A stretch of DNA of 64,000 bases from Isoetes taiwanensis (taxonomy: Eukaryota > Streptophyta > Lycopodiopsida > Isoetales > Isoetaceae), in the NCBI GenBank assembly GCA_021234155.1, contig JAJEKV010000114.1, positions 1,191,654-1,255,653 of the forward strand. Direction: 5' to 3'. The notes beneath the pieces are model-generated. The model saw only the letters and a list, made by a program, of their open reading frames with translations, was not told the DNA's origin and ran no database searches. Of the stretch, positions 10,846-22,498 are shown one piece after another. The first letter of the stretch is position 1. The number at the start of each line of letters is the position of its first letter. Both the position numbers and the translations under genes were made by a program.

Positions 10846-11590
10846 AGGAGGTAGAGAACAAAAGGATCCATCTTCAAGCTCTTGAATATGCACTTTCTGA
10901 TACCGGGCATGGTGAGGAAAAAGTTGGAAACATTCAGGTAAGCTGTAATCTATTATAATATCCTAATGTTGGCTTGGATAGTGACTCATTTGCATTTTTT
11001 TTCTGGAGAATAACAATGTCAAAGGGCTGGATAAAGAAGAATTAACGAGATTTTCATAAACTTTATGTGGTGTGCTTATCTATTACTTGAAGAAATGTTA
11101 TTTTTCAAGGCTCGTATTGCGAGCCTGAAAACCTAAGTTAGACATGGGGCAGGCCATTCCATGAGATTGAATATAACACCCATGTGGAAATGCCTGACGT
11201 CTCAATGCCTCATTATAAGAAAAAGTCTAGAGCCGAAGATTTTTCAGACCCATGGCTAAATCATTCTTTCTTGCATAATTACTACTCCAATTTGTTTGCA
11301 GCTGAGCAGGCTAAAGGAGGACAATCTTAAACATCTACATTCCTTTTTATTAGTTTGCTGTACTTGTTAAATTTGCAGGCAAAGCTTTTGGCAGCAAATA
11401 ATCAATTGAAGCAATTACGTAAAAAGTCAATAGCTGGGAAAAAGATGCATTCTCTTTCTGCAAGGAGCTCCACATTCTGAGCAAGCTAAACTCAATACTG
11501 CAACTGCGTAGAGGTTAAAGGATGCTTATGAGGCACTCACGCTACTTAAAATGCAGAAAGATCATCTCATGATTGAATGCCATCGTGTTT
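10846..11590 (+). pseudogene. Coiled-coil gene fragment, three exon-like blocks
   Basis: Block 1 (10846-10936) reads EVENKRIHLQALEYALSDTG and ends NIQ before a GTAAGC donor. Block 2 follows AAATTTGCAG at about 11379 and reads AKLLAANNQLKQLRKKSIAG. Block 3 (11512-11590) reads RLKDAYEALTLLKMQKDHL, with stops between it and block 2. The donor and acceptor around the first intron are canonical. Composition is that of a coiled-coil tail (kinesin-, kinetochore- or golgin-like), but no family motif is present. It is a decayed gene or captured fragment; its identity is not recognised. Confidence 0.4.
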
Positions 11591-11994
11591 AAACAAAAAG
11601 AAATGGTCCAAAACTTAGCTCCTTAATTGAAAATTTATCACCGTTAGGACATTGTAATGGATCTAATTAAACAGGTTAGGAACATTATAAAGGATATGAT
11701 TGAACAAGCTAGGAACCAAAGTAATGTTCGCGGCTGTATATTTCAGATACCTAGACATAAAGATGGTACAGTGTTGAGTAACCTTAACTAAAAAATAAAT
11801 TAAGCACATCACAAACTACCAAATCCTGAAATTAATGATGGATCCCTTCAAAAACCATAAGCGTGCAAATTGCAAAGTGATTACAGCAGAAAAAATACCT
11901 CTTAATTTTGTCAAATCAAGCACCATAGTAGAAGGCAACTATAAACAGCCAAGCATCACTATGAACGTAGAAAGCAACTGCAAACAGCCAAGCA

Positions 11995-12150
11995 TCATGT
12001 GAACTGCCACCAGGGATAGCCAATTCCTAATGCAGGTTCTGGAAGCTCTGGAGGAACCTCTTCTGCTGGTATGCTTACTTCCCAGGTTTCGTCAGGAAAA
12101 CCATATAAACATAGGTTTTTATGAAAAGAAGAGAGGAGGCAGAGAATAAT
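11995..12150 (-). pseudogene. ALFIN-like (PHD finger family) N-terminal domain fragment
   Basis: Minus-strand translation gives [20 protein letters not shown] followed by [12 protein letters not shown]. This is the signature start of the Alfin (DUF3594) domain of plant ALFIN-like histone H3K4me3 readers. About 35 residues match; then the frame runs to GYPWWQFT and stops where the family continues with NFARDGM. No PHD finger is present in the neighbourhood and no splice site explains the end. A single-domain relic, consistent with a captured or retroposed exon. Confidence 0.75.
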
Positions 12151-12535
12151 GGGAATCCCAGCACCTGTGTATATTACTGGCACAAAATAGATGGCAATTA
12201 TAGAGCAGGTTCAACTCCTGCAATAGTCCAGAATTGAGATCTATTTGACTTAGCACAAAACTTCTTTTGCAAAATGGGTTGAGAAGAGAAATGTTCACAT
12301 GCTGCCGCAAGGCCGCCACGATAAATTTCTTGTATTTTTAAAGCCTAAAAATTGTATCCTACCCGATGACTTACACACCTCCCTCCATCCTAGAGCTTGC
12401 AAAAAGGCCTTAGTGTGGCACCGGGTAGGTGCCCTCCTTGTCCCCCAAATGATCATATTCAAAAAGACTATAAGATTTAAAGAATAAATAAAAAAAAAAA
12501 GATAAAATAAAAAGATAATTTGGACCTGTGCTCTT

Positions 12536-12554
12536 CTTCTTCTTCTTCTTCTTT
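12536..12554. repeat. (CTT)n microsatellite
   Basis: Six to seven uninterrupted CTT units. The flanks (12160-13430) otherwise contain no gene that I can support. Confidence 0.8.
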
Positions 12555-13430
12555 TGTTGCAGCTTCAAAATATGGAGGACCTTTGACCACGCACATCAGC
12601 TAATGCAAGATTCTATCATATGCTTTTAAAGGCAATTACATCAGACATGCAACACCTTCGACCTGATTATTTACAAAGGTCTCGCAAAAAGGCCATCCTT
12701 CTCCTTGTACCTTGCAAATTAGCGGAATCAGGATAGGGGATCTAGAATGATAGATTATGTGCTTATGGTCAAGAAAAACCTACATCTTCTCACACATTAC
12801 AAGTGGGCACACATAGTAGAGATGAGGAGGCTGATTTTGATCACCAACCTCTCTTCGTCGGTAGATTAGCAACCAATACAACTCCAGTGTGAGCCACCTC
12901 CGAGGTGCCTCGGCTTTGTTTATATTATGATAAAGCATAGGAATAATGACCATCTACTAACAAAAAAGATATCGAGAGTCTTGTAGCTTCCCTTAATGGA
13001 ACAACAATATGCCAAGCTTGTTAGTGTTTTTTCTGACTCCAGTACAACAATGTTTTGAGAGAAGACGAATCAGTAGATTATCTCGCTCATTCAGTTTCCT
13101 TCAAAATAAATGGTTTGATGATGAATGCAAAAGGGAACACTTGAAAAATAGAACATTGAAGAATTAAAAGAAATTGAAGGAACACAGTCAGATGGTATTG
13201 CAAAAAATGACGCGAGTGATATTGAATATGAAAAAGAAATCAAAGGTTTAGCTTTGAAAGATATAGAATCTGACAACTTAGAGGATAATGGTGAAGAGAA
13301 TATTGGACTGCTTGCAAACATGAAACTTGGATAATTTGAATGATGGTCAGCAAGAGGAACTTGATGTTCCAAATGTACAGTGGAGAAAAAGCAGGAGAAT
13401 AATGAAAAAACATGAAGTTATGATTGTCTT

Positions 13431-13900
13431 GGAAAAGGACGTACATGAGAGTTATGAAGAGGCTACACAACCAGAACAAGCCAAAGAATAACAAAGAGCA
13501 ATCGAAGCAGCGATAGAGTCTCTTGAAAGATCTTTGACTTATGAAGTACTTGAACCATCCAAGGACAAAACTATTATTTGTAATTGGTGGGCATTTAAAA
13601 GAAAACTTGGGGTAGATGGAATCATACCAAAGTACAAAGCAAGATTAGTAATACAGGATTTTTTTTTCAAAAAAAAAGGTATAGACAAAATGAAAAGAAT
13701 AAAGGCTCTTATGGCCATGGCAAATGCCTTAAATATGGAAATTCACTATATGGATGTGAAGACAACATTTTTGAATGCAAAGTTGGAGGGGTGTATTTTG
13801 ACTAGGAAAAATGGTCTTGCTAACTTTGGCCTCGACAAATGGAAATGGAGTATGAAATGTATAAAGAGATGATTTTTTGGGTGGAATGATGGTAGTAAAG
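13431..13900 (+). pseudogene. Ty1/copia-type reverse transcriptase fragment
   Basis: The blocks follow the order of the copia RVT_2 domain start. SYEEATQPEQ and AIEAAIESLERS stand where copia elements have the W-x-x-A-x-x-E-x-x-S-L region. NWWAFKRKLGVDGII, PKYKARLVIQDFFFKKKGID and YMDVKTTFLNAKLEGCI then match the VFKxKxxxDGxxxRYKARLVAKG and MDVKTAFLNGxL motifs. The first catalytic Asp (MDVKT) is kept, but the YVDD box is missing because the homology stops near 13870. There is a stop at about 13489. It is a truncated, degenerate relic, with no LTRs found. Confidence 0.8.
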
Positions 13901-14289
13901 CCTTGGGAAATACCAAATCATACCTTAAGAAGTAACATCATGGCAAAAGCTTGAACCATGCAAAGTACCATTGAATTTCGAATGGTTTTCCAAACTTTAA
14001 CTTTTGGGTCTTCAACTTTTGACTTCAAGTGTTCAAGATGCTTAGGTGATCAAATGTCCTTCAAGAAATGCCTATATAATGCAAAACCAGTGTCCATCTT
14101 TGGTTCTTCATATCAATGTGTCTTCGACAAGTTGCCAAGTGATAGATGTCTTCAAGTTTCACTCTCTACCAGCGCGCGCGCGTATGAAGTCAAATGCTAG
14201 TGAAGTGTGTCAAGCATGCATATAGCTCTTGTATGCTGCCATTTTGTGGTAGTAATGGCGTGTGGATAACTTAGTTATACATGGATTTT

Positions 14290-14470
14290 TAGAAAACCAT
14301 AAATAACCTCACCTCAAAAAAACACCACCTTAAAAAAACATCCCTTCAAAAAACCATACCGCCTGAGGAAACAACATATCCTTAAAAAAGAAACTACACC
14401 TCCTTAAGAAAAACTGCGACTCCTTAAGAAAAACTACAGCATATCCTTGAAAAACCACACCTCTATATAA
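14290..14470. repeat. Degenerate ~25 bp A-rich tandem repeat
   Basis: Seven or eight irregular repeats of the form CCTCCTTAAGAAAAACTACA, some shortened to CCTTAAAAAAACA. It lies just outside the minus-strand Helitron 3' terminus at 14600. Confidence 0.5.
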
Positions 14471-14599
14471 CTACGTGTAGATTTTTTTCAAATCTTCGAA
14501 AAAAACAACCCGTATTCTGTTTTTACTGTTGTTTTCAACTGTGGACCAAATGTTGGGGTTGTAGTGTAAGCTACACAATCTCTACAAAATAACTATAAA

Positions 14600-14628
14600 C
14601 TAGAAACGTGTGCCCGGCGATGCCGGGC
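14600..14628 (-). mobile_element. Helitron-type 3' terminus (minus strand)
   Basis: Read on the minus strand: a 7 bp stem hairpin GCCCGGC-ATC-GCCGGGC, then 8 bases, then CTAG followed by T. A short GC hairpin about 10 bases before a CTRR end inserted at an A/T dinucleotide is the diagnostic Helitron 3' end. The body would extend to higher coordinates. I could not identify the matching 5' TC end or a Rep/helicase gene. Confidence 0.6.
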
Positions 14629-14841
14629 ATTGGTCGTAGACGTGTGAAGGCATTTATGTGCATTAGTCATGGTTATGTCATGAACGTGTCCAATGCATTT
14701 AAGGCAATAGAGATAAGGAACAAACTTTACCTTTAAAATATACACATAATATGAAGTTCAAACAAAATCTTACACAAATATATTGGGTTTACACACAAAT
14801 ACAAAATATTTAAGGTGCAAATAGAGATTATGTTCATAAGC

Positions 14842-15135
14842 TCAATGGATCCACATCATGAAGAACCTATCCCAAACTACTCTAGGATCGTCTGTCGGCT
14901 CCATGTGAAGCTCACTTGTGAGGCTAGCAGATACAGAAACTCCTCCCGTCGTGCCTATGGTGGCGAACATGATTGTGTAGACACGCTCTAATATCATGTC
15001 CCACACGCGTGACTCGGGTCTATAAACACCAATGTTATACTTTGTTAGAAATTCGAGAAGCTCATAATCACCAACTGCGTCATGTGGGATCGATGCCCAA
15101 ACCTTGAACTGTCTCCCATCACAAACACAACGCAA
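14842..15135 (-). CDS. Unrecognised 97-residue ORF inside the putative Helitron
   Basis: The frame reads CDGRQFKVWASIPHDAVGDY near its N-terminus and VWDMILERVYTIMFATIG centrally, with amino-acid use typical of coding sequence. No domain recognised, no visible promoter, and no continuation across splice sites could be proven. Located 240 bases inside the Helitron 3' end at 14600, so it could be a captured exon. Confidence 0.3.
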   Translation of the reverse strand: MRCVCDGRQFKVWASIPHDAVGDYELLEFLTKYNIGVYRPESRVWDMILERVYTIMFATIGTTGGVSVSASLTSELHMEPTDDPRVVWDRFFMMWIH

Positions 15136-15139
15136 TGTG

Positions 15140-16480
15140 TGTGATGCCTCCTGACCTAAAGCAAGTTCCCCTGCATGTGTACTTGGAGGGGAACTTTTTT
15201 TATTCTAACACAGCAACACACCAGGGGGTGTTATCAAGTACCCCATAACTCCCTACAATATTAAGATATCATTCCAAAATGATATAGAATAGATCGATAA
15301 TATTTTTAAAAAATGCATTGATAAGCTCCTCCTCTTCGTTGTTGTTGTTAATAAGTAACATTTTGGTGAGACATGCATTTGATGCAAAATTGCATATTTT
15401 GGTAGTTAATTGTTAAGAGTGGATGAATGTTTTGCACTCGTGTACATCACAATAGTTTTCAAAATCATTGATACAAAATCCATTAGCTATAATTTTTTAG
15501 TATTTAGTTTTTAAAATTCTTGATACAAAACCATCAGCTATAATTTCTTAGTATTGCCTCTAAAAAGCCCAAACATTATTACACCGTGTTATTTCCTCGG
15601 TCATCCCATAACATGTAGTGTTGTTTAATATTGAGGCAGCCTTGTCATCATGGCCTTCTACATGGTATATACTATCATTTCGAATCCTTCTCCAACTATT
15701 AGAAAAGCAGCCAATGATGTCATGTCTCTTTCAGTATATCCATCTTCGTTGGTCTGATCAATTAAACTGAGTTTCATGCACAATAGCGAGGACAAAAGGA
15801 TAAAGAGGCATGGCCTGTCGAAGATCTACCTATATCACAACATCAGAGTATCAAAAAATAGAAAAATCATCGACTATGCTTACGCATTAGTTCACAAATA
15901 AAACTAAGTTTAAAGTTCTACCAGAAACCTAAACTTTACTGACCTATTGCTCAGTGGAAGATGTTACAACAGCATGCAAGTGCTACTCCTTCCGAATAGC
16001 TGAAATCGACCTGCAAAAAAGTAAAAACGAAAATAAAAAATAAAAATCATGCTAGAAGAGCAGTTAGGAAAGATGTCCAGAAAATGCATAGAAATGAGAT
16101 TTAGAATAAAAGGAAGCAAAGACAACTTTTAATGAGTAGCTAAAGGGAATCAAGCCAGAGCAAAGAGAGAGATCAAACATATTATGTGAATGCTTATGAA
16201 AAAAAAATAGTACCTTGCTTGGCAAGAAGAATATGCATAAACAGAGGCCACAAATACTTATAATGTTGAGGGTCTTGTTCATGGTGCAGCCTCCCTTACT
16301 CGAAAATGACATTAGATATTGAATATTCATAGCTAGAAATGCTTGTTGCTATAGAAAGAGTCTGATGTTGAAAGCTTAATGTCGTCACCGGCTCAAAAGA
16401 TGTTTCAACTGCCAGACTACTGAATAAGTAGAACTTCGTATAGGGTGATGTCAAAGCCTAAAGAGATAGTTTAAGGTACA
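15140..16480. other. No gene recognised
   Basis: AT-rich sequence without supported coding regions. A short minus-strand frame at 16064-16330 starts MNKTLNIISICGLCLCIFF and would encode a hydrophobic segment followed by a possible GTACTA donor. It is too weak to call. Confidence 0.3.
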
Positions 16481-16484
16481 TAAT

Positions 16485-16697
16485 CTAAGTGCCGATGCAA
16501 CGACAGGAGATGCTGAATCTCGTAAAATGCAACCAGGAAAAATGCACACAACATAGAAAAACCGATTCAAAAAGCAAGTGCATGTTCAAGACTATATTCT
16601 CAGGATAAATTGTATGCTCAATGTGACTCCTTACTAAGTGTGCATGAACTCGCTTGCCTTCTGACAAATTTGCCACGTTTGTATTGCTACAGATCAT
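16485..16697 (-). pseudogene. PPR protein fragment
   Basis: The frame begins CSNTNVANLSEGKRVHAHLV, the typical L-motif text of PLS-type pentatricopeptide proteins (LxEGKxxHAHxxR), and then runs RSHIEHTIYPENIVLNMHL before losing similarity. About 40 residues are recognisable. No further PPR units were seen on either side. A short relic. Confidence 0.5.
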
Positions 16698-18453
16698 GTT
16701 TATCTCTGGCCTGCTTCATCTCTGGCCTGCTGCAAACTATGAATAGCAGTTACTCTACTTCCAACACGTGCCTGATTCAGCCACTATTGACATGTTAATC
16801 AAATTTTTAAAACATCATTTGAGAAAGAGAAAAGATTGCCACCCTTTGGATTCTTCGCATCTATTTATGCTGATCAGAGATCGATCGCAATCTGAACAAT
16901 GCAATGGATCTTTTTTTAAACTAAGCTGAACAACCCACCTGGAATGCACAGTCTAAAGAAAAAGAGGCATAAAGAGCAATCCTCTAATTGCTGGACATGT
17001 CTACAACTTGTTTATCCCTTGCAAAACCACACAAACATCATGCTAAACACAACCAAACAAAGAAACACAATAAAGTACTATCCTATAGTCGAATGTTGTC
17101 TTGCATTTGACAACGATGGTATGCCCCTACTCAAGACCAATTTCCAGCAGATTACCTTCCCTTTTTCATAGAGAAGATTTGCTCATGACATGCTGGAACC
17201 ATCAACATTATTTTAATTATGACTGATGATTTCTGTTGCTGCAACCATGCAGCTTTTTCAACATATGTAGCTCCGATTTCCATAATTACAGCTTATCAGA
17301 TGCTTAACATCTTTGTCCTTCATAAATGCTCTTGTTCTTCGCTAGCAGCAATGGTTATCTTACATGCCTGCATTTCATTAGCCTACATGCATTTAATGCC
17401 TGCATTGCATTAGCCTACATGCCTGCATTGCCAACAGAAACTCAAAAAAGACATGCAAACAAAATCTGAACCCATCGTTGAATATACTTTAGGTAAAATG
17501 CATAATATCAAATTTTTAGTATAATAATTGCCTTTCCTAGCATTATGATTCCGAATTTTCAAACTATCATCCCTTTGGGCAGCTTTCGAAACGATGTTAA
17601 ACTGGACGCCAAGCTGCAGCAACTGCAGCAACTCCAACTTCTGCCAAAATATTTTTCAAATAAGAGAGGTTCAACAAAAACAATCGCTTTGAAATGATGC
17701 AAATTGTGGGAAAGATGGCCAGAAGAATGCTAAAATATCGTACAGCTACAGTTGGGGCCGGACCTTGCTTGGTATCTAATTCATGGGTTGTCCTTCCCAG
17801 CCTTTTAATATTTAAGTTTATTTCTATTGCATAAGAACTTTTTGTCCAATTCAATTCTATATTAGTCACATTTCTTTCCATATTACATAGGAACTTCCTT
17901 TCCACATCGTCAATCAGCATCTCTACAGCGGTTCTCTGTTCATTCAAGACCCGAAAGGTGCGTAATATAGTGTTTAAGTTATTAAAAGCCATTAGAAAAT
18001 ATACCTTGCAGATAGATGGAGAAAATTTGAAGTGGATAATGGCATAAAAAAAGGAAATATATATTTTTTTGCAAGCTTTTCCAATGTTCTGAGTTGCTGG
18101 GCAGATTCAGAATAGAGACTAAAAGAATGCAGATTATATTTTGATGCCAAACTCCAGAAGACAAAGACCAAACGTTCAGATTCTTCCAATTTTCAAAAGG
18201 TTAAACTTACAGATTCTTTTAACAACATACAGAAGGTTAAACATACATAGCCTGTCCATGGATGAGCTTGCCATATCCACTGAGTATACATTGGAATGAT
18301 AAAGAATGCTGCAGGTTGACAATCATACCTTACATTCTGAGTGCCTGCACATATATAGAGCAATAAGAATCTAAATAGCACAATAAGAATCTGCAACCTG
18401 CATTAGACCAATGCACATAAATTCTGCAAAGAAAATTGTTGCTCTAGACTTAC

Positions 18454-18688
18454 CTTGCAGATTGCTCCGATCACTCCAGAAAAATTGCATTCTGGAAATA
18501 AAATATTTATCTTGGTATTTCGTCCTTGCAGATTTTGGATTTGATATAGAGACAACTAAAATAAAAAGAGAATAAGGTTTACCAAAACCATCCTAATAAA
18601 AGAGCGACATGTAGAGACTTCTTCTGCTACTTACATTGTACATTGCATAGAAAGAACGAAATGAAGCTTCCATGTTGGACCTTCCATG
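18454..18688 (-). other. Two candidate small exons with clean splice sites
   Basis: Minus strand. Exon 18635-18688 (54 nt) lies between TTTCTTTCAG and GTAAGT and reads HGRSNMEASFRSFYAMYN. The next, 18454-18555 (102 nt), lies between TTTATTTTAG and GTAAGT and reads LSLYQIQNLQGRNTKINILF before ending GAICK. Both have lengths divisible by three and are open in phase 0. No protein family recognised. It may be a non-coding spliced transcript or a captured gene piece. The rest of 16700-19690 holds no supported gene. Confidence 0.3.
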
Positions 18689-19702
18689 CTGAAAGAAAAT
18701 GGCAAGGAGATAGCTATTACCAGTAGCATTTCTGCTCCCAACTTCAAACGAAAAACAAGTTGATTATCTCTAATCACATAGCTGATATAGCAGGTGGGCA
18801 CTTCTCCTGTGCAATTAAGAAACAGAAAACTTGTTGCAAAGAAACACTGTGTTAGATATATAAATTCATTAACAGCGAAGCTCAGAGGCAGAAATAGGAA
18901 ACAAAACAGAGAAGGGCAATATGCGTCTAAAGCTACCGGACTGAAGTCCTAAATTCCCAACTGGCTTATGCTGCAGCCAAAGAAAATCACCAAAACAGAA
19001 CTAACTTCCTTCTTGCTCTCTTGTACAACCCTAAGAAGCTTGAAACCTTCTTGCTTCCTTCTTGTTAGAAACTTTATCCGTAGCTCCAAAACACCAAAAA
19101 ATCAATTCTCTTTTCAAAAACTGTTCTTTCTAAATGGCAATCTCCGTCGGCTATGGTGGATCTCGTTATTGGGAAAAAAAAGAATGCAGATAAGTGTAGC
19201 TTTCAAAAGCACTCCCGCTCATATAAAATGCCATCATGAAAATCCGCACTATTGCTTGGGATGAAATGCCATAATTAAAATTGGCAGTGTTGATCACAGA
19301 TGAAATGCCATAAGAGAAAATTCCTGTGTTATACAATCTGGACCATCTTACCGTATGATATCCGCCCGGCTCAACATATGACATCTGCCCAGCTAAGAAT
19401 CAGACTACCCAGTGAAGCGCCAAGATAAGAGAGCAAAAATTGAATTGCAGAGAGAGAGAAATTCGTAGGAAAGTGAGACAATTGCATCGAAGTTTTTTCC
19501 ATCCAAGCCCTGACCAGTTCAAATTGGCATTGAATGTTGTCGGCCCGCATCCCGCAAGAGGTACCGCATTGAAGGAACGCTGCATGCGGCGTAAGATGCG
19601 GCGTTCCTTGGCACAATTGCCAATGCTATCCCAAAATAAAAAAGAAGATGTTGTACGAAATATGTATGAATGTTGTACAAAATGACGTAGAAAATATTGC
19701 AA

Positions 19703-19724
19703 TGAATAGAATAGAATAGAATAG
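19703..19724. repeat. (AATAG)n tandem tail at the 3' end of LINE A
   Basis: Four to five units of AATAG directly abut the shared LINE 3' end (GTTTTTAACGTCCACGGAGA on the plus strand). The element has no poly(A). Confidence 0.8.
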
Positions 19725-19857
19725 TGTTTTTAACGTCCACGGAGACCAATAGGTCATTGGACCCATACAATGGGCTAGTACAATCATTACTACTAGGATT
19801 AAAAAACCCCTGCCTCGAAAGGTTTTCAAGGGAAAAACCTTTGCAGTAATGATGATA

Positions 19858-20830
19858 CTAGACAAGCTTAGATAATGACTCATCGAGGGCTCGAAGAATT
19901 GCGCACGCTTTATCTAGAACCTCAAGTATGTATAATGCCAAGTCATGCACAGATGGTGCGCTGAGAAGTTGTGGAAGCGTGGAATGGAATGCTAGGGTCG
20001 AAAAATGATTCCGGACTATCTCAAAAGCAGGGCAACTCAGAAGAGTATGGCTTTCATCTTCAATAACCTCGTAATCGACAACAGCACATAGTCTTGCTTC
20101 TCGCGGCAATTGCGGCGCCTCATCTACTTGCCTCAATCCGTGACTGTGGGACCCCGTGCGAATTGATGCAATAGCTACAAGCTTGTTCCCGACAATGAAG
20201 CAAGCAAATAAGCTTGGGGCCCCGTGCCAAAGTGGGATTTATGTGTGCATGATAATGACCGGTTTTCACTTGGGCCAAAGTAATCTGCGTCCCATATCTT
20301 TTGAGAAAAACGACCATTAAGATATTGTTGCAAAAGCTCGGGATCGAATCGGCAAGCATCGTGCAAAGGCTCGCTGTAATGTTCAACCGCAAACCATGTA
20401 GTGCAATGTTTTTCCAACATCGCTTCAAACGATGAGGAGATTCACCATGGCAAGTGCAAGAAACAGATACCTAACATCATCCATGTGGTGCACCTTGCGA
20501 TATAGTGGAGATGGCGCTTCATGGCGTAATGTTGAAGAGGCCAAAAACCCGCCTCTTGTAAAAGAATAGCATAGGGCACCTTGTTTTAACTCCAAGGTCG
20601 TAAGTGAGAAAGGACTTTTGCACCCGCCCCAAGCTCTCCCAAGCACTAGCACTAATGGCGTGCCCCCACACTTCGAGACTATACAAGAAAACAGCTCTAC
20701 CAAAGCCCAAACAAGTGGGCTTTCCGTGGCCAATCATGAATTTCTGCTTGGCGAAAACAATTGTTTTGCATTGCATAGAGTGCTCTCCATCCAGCCAGCC
20801 CACCCCCGCTTGGTAATACATTGTTCCCAA
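19858..20830 (-). pseudogene. LINE A ORF2, C-terminal region
   Basis: Reads GRAVFLYSLEVWGHAISASA, then AQVKTGHYHAHINPTLARGP and, near the end, VIEDESHTLLSCPAFEIVR. The HTLLSCPAF block with upstream cysteines is a zinc-finger-like motif found C-terminal to the reverse transcriptase in many plant LINEs. Several frame breaks lie between the blocks. Copy C has the same order (EHINPVLAGA; IEDESHTFQSCPAF). Confidence 0.75.
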
Positions 20831-21960
20831 AGTGTGTTCTTACAGTAATTCTACACCAAGATACTTGTAGCTATCTACAACTTCAACTTCGGCTATTATA
20901 GTGCATAGGGGAACATTGTGACGAGAAGATTGAACTACCAAAAGCTTGGTCTTTTTTAGATTAACACGCAGACTGTGTTCTCACGTAAACCGTGCAGAGC
21001 ATGTAAATGTTGCTGCATACTAGCAAATGCAGTATGTGCCGAAAAACATCATCGGCATACATAAGTTGCCTAATGATATAGTGTGCCAAATGTGGACTCG
21101 CTACCGCCATGATTATCAAGCCATTCTTCCAATTGATCAATGTACAAGCCAAAGAGTGTAGGAGATAAAGGGCAACCCCGACGAACTCCAATATTGCTAG
21201 TGATTTGAGTACCGATGCTGGAAATTTAGCAAAACCCTTTCATAGAGCCGATAAACCGTGATTTTGAAGATCTTGTGGAACCCCAAATGCCCGCAAGCCC
21301 GCCAAAGAAGCTCGCGTGGTACTGTATCAAAAGCAGAAGTAAAATCCACAAAGCATATATAGAGGTCTTGTTTCAAACTTCGACTATGTTCAATAAGCAT
21401 GCGCAATGTGAAAATGTGGTCTATTGTAGAATGGCATGGACGAAAAGCCCGCTGTCCTACAAAGATGTACACCAAAGATGTTCGCCCATGATGTCAACTG
21501 CTTCTCAGTAAGACTGGCTAAGAGCTTTGAAAATATGGAACTTACCATGATCATGCGATAATTAAAAGGGTCATGCTTATCACCTACTTTGTAAATTGGT
21601 ACGACCTTACTGACAGCCCAAGTTTCTGGCAAGCCTTCTTGCAAAGCTTGATTCAAAAGAGTAGTGATGATTGGAAGCAATAGCGGACCCCCCCATTTAA
21701 GCAATTATGCTTGCAAACCTTGAAGATCAGGAGACTTGCCATTAGATAGATGCCGCAATCCTTCTTTGACTTCCTCCTCTATGAATTGAAGAATATAACC
21801 TACCAAAGGAGGCACAGAATTAAGAACCCCAGGATGATCATATAAGTGGACCAATCGCTCATCCCATTGCTGTATAGAAATATGTCCAAGGGTACGAGGT
21901 GGTCGATATAATATTTTGCGCCAGAAGGTCCGAGGCTCACGTAGCAGTACATTAGGGTTT
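20830..21960 (-). pseudogene. LINE A ORF2, reverse transcriptase domain
   Basis: Ordered motifs: LLREPRTFWRKILYRPPRTL, LSNGKSPDLQGLQA, WAVSKVVPIYKVGDKHDPFN, YICFVDFTSAFDTVPRELLW (first catalytic Asp region), GVRRGCPLSPTLFGLYIDQL, then a damaged Tyr-x-Asp-Asp block (YADD visible near 21055) and KYLGVE. This is the canonical order of a LINE reverse transcriptase. Stops and frameshifts occur throughout. Confidence 0.85.
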
Positions 21961-22498
21961 TTTTGAGATTAAAAAAGGGCCTTCAAAACATGCCAACTAA
22001 GCCAAATGAAGATAAATCAACTACCAATCATAAATCAGAGCCTGACTGGTCCAGTCAGCAAAACTGTTATAACTAACTCACTGGATCACATTTTCTAACA
22101 TAACTGTTGATAGAAAAGTCCAAATGAGCTCTCGTTTAGTGCAATAGATAGATCTCCTTGAGATCTTTCCAACCTTGGGTGCTTTGCACATATTTAAACC
22201 ACTTATGATTGTCAAAACTCTAAAAAATATGGTTTTTACCATTCTTTACTATTCTACGGGGCTAAAAGATATGCAAAACCCCCAAGGTTAGAAAAATCTC
22301 AATGAGATCTATCTATTGCACCAAACAAGAGCTCATTTGGACTTTTCTATCAATACTTATGCTAGAAATGTGATTCAGTGAGTTAGTTATAACTGTTTTG
22401 CTGACTAGATTACCAGTTCTGTTTTCTGATTGGTAGTTCATATAGCTTAGTCAGCAGTTCTTAGAAGGCCCTTTTATGATCTCAAAAAATCCCTAATG
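21950..22498. mobile_element. Foldback (MITE-like) element inserted in LINE A
   Basis: Left end CATTAGGGTTTTTTTGAGAT and right end, inverted, CATTAGGGATTTTTTGAGAT. Inverted similarity continues inward over most of the ~549 bp (for example AGTCCAAATGAGCTC at left against GAGCTCATTTGGACT at right, and GAGATCTATCTATTGCACCA against its partner). It separates LINE A coding text ending FVAEHQKQMFEF from LLREPRTFWRK. No clear target-site duplication could be assigned, so the superfamily is open. Confidence 0.8.

Noticed and set aside
18454-18490. C2H2 zinc finger (SDRSNL text in one frame at 18460-18490)
   Set aside because: No Cys pair or His pair around it; the phase-0 frame of the candidate exon reads differently.
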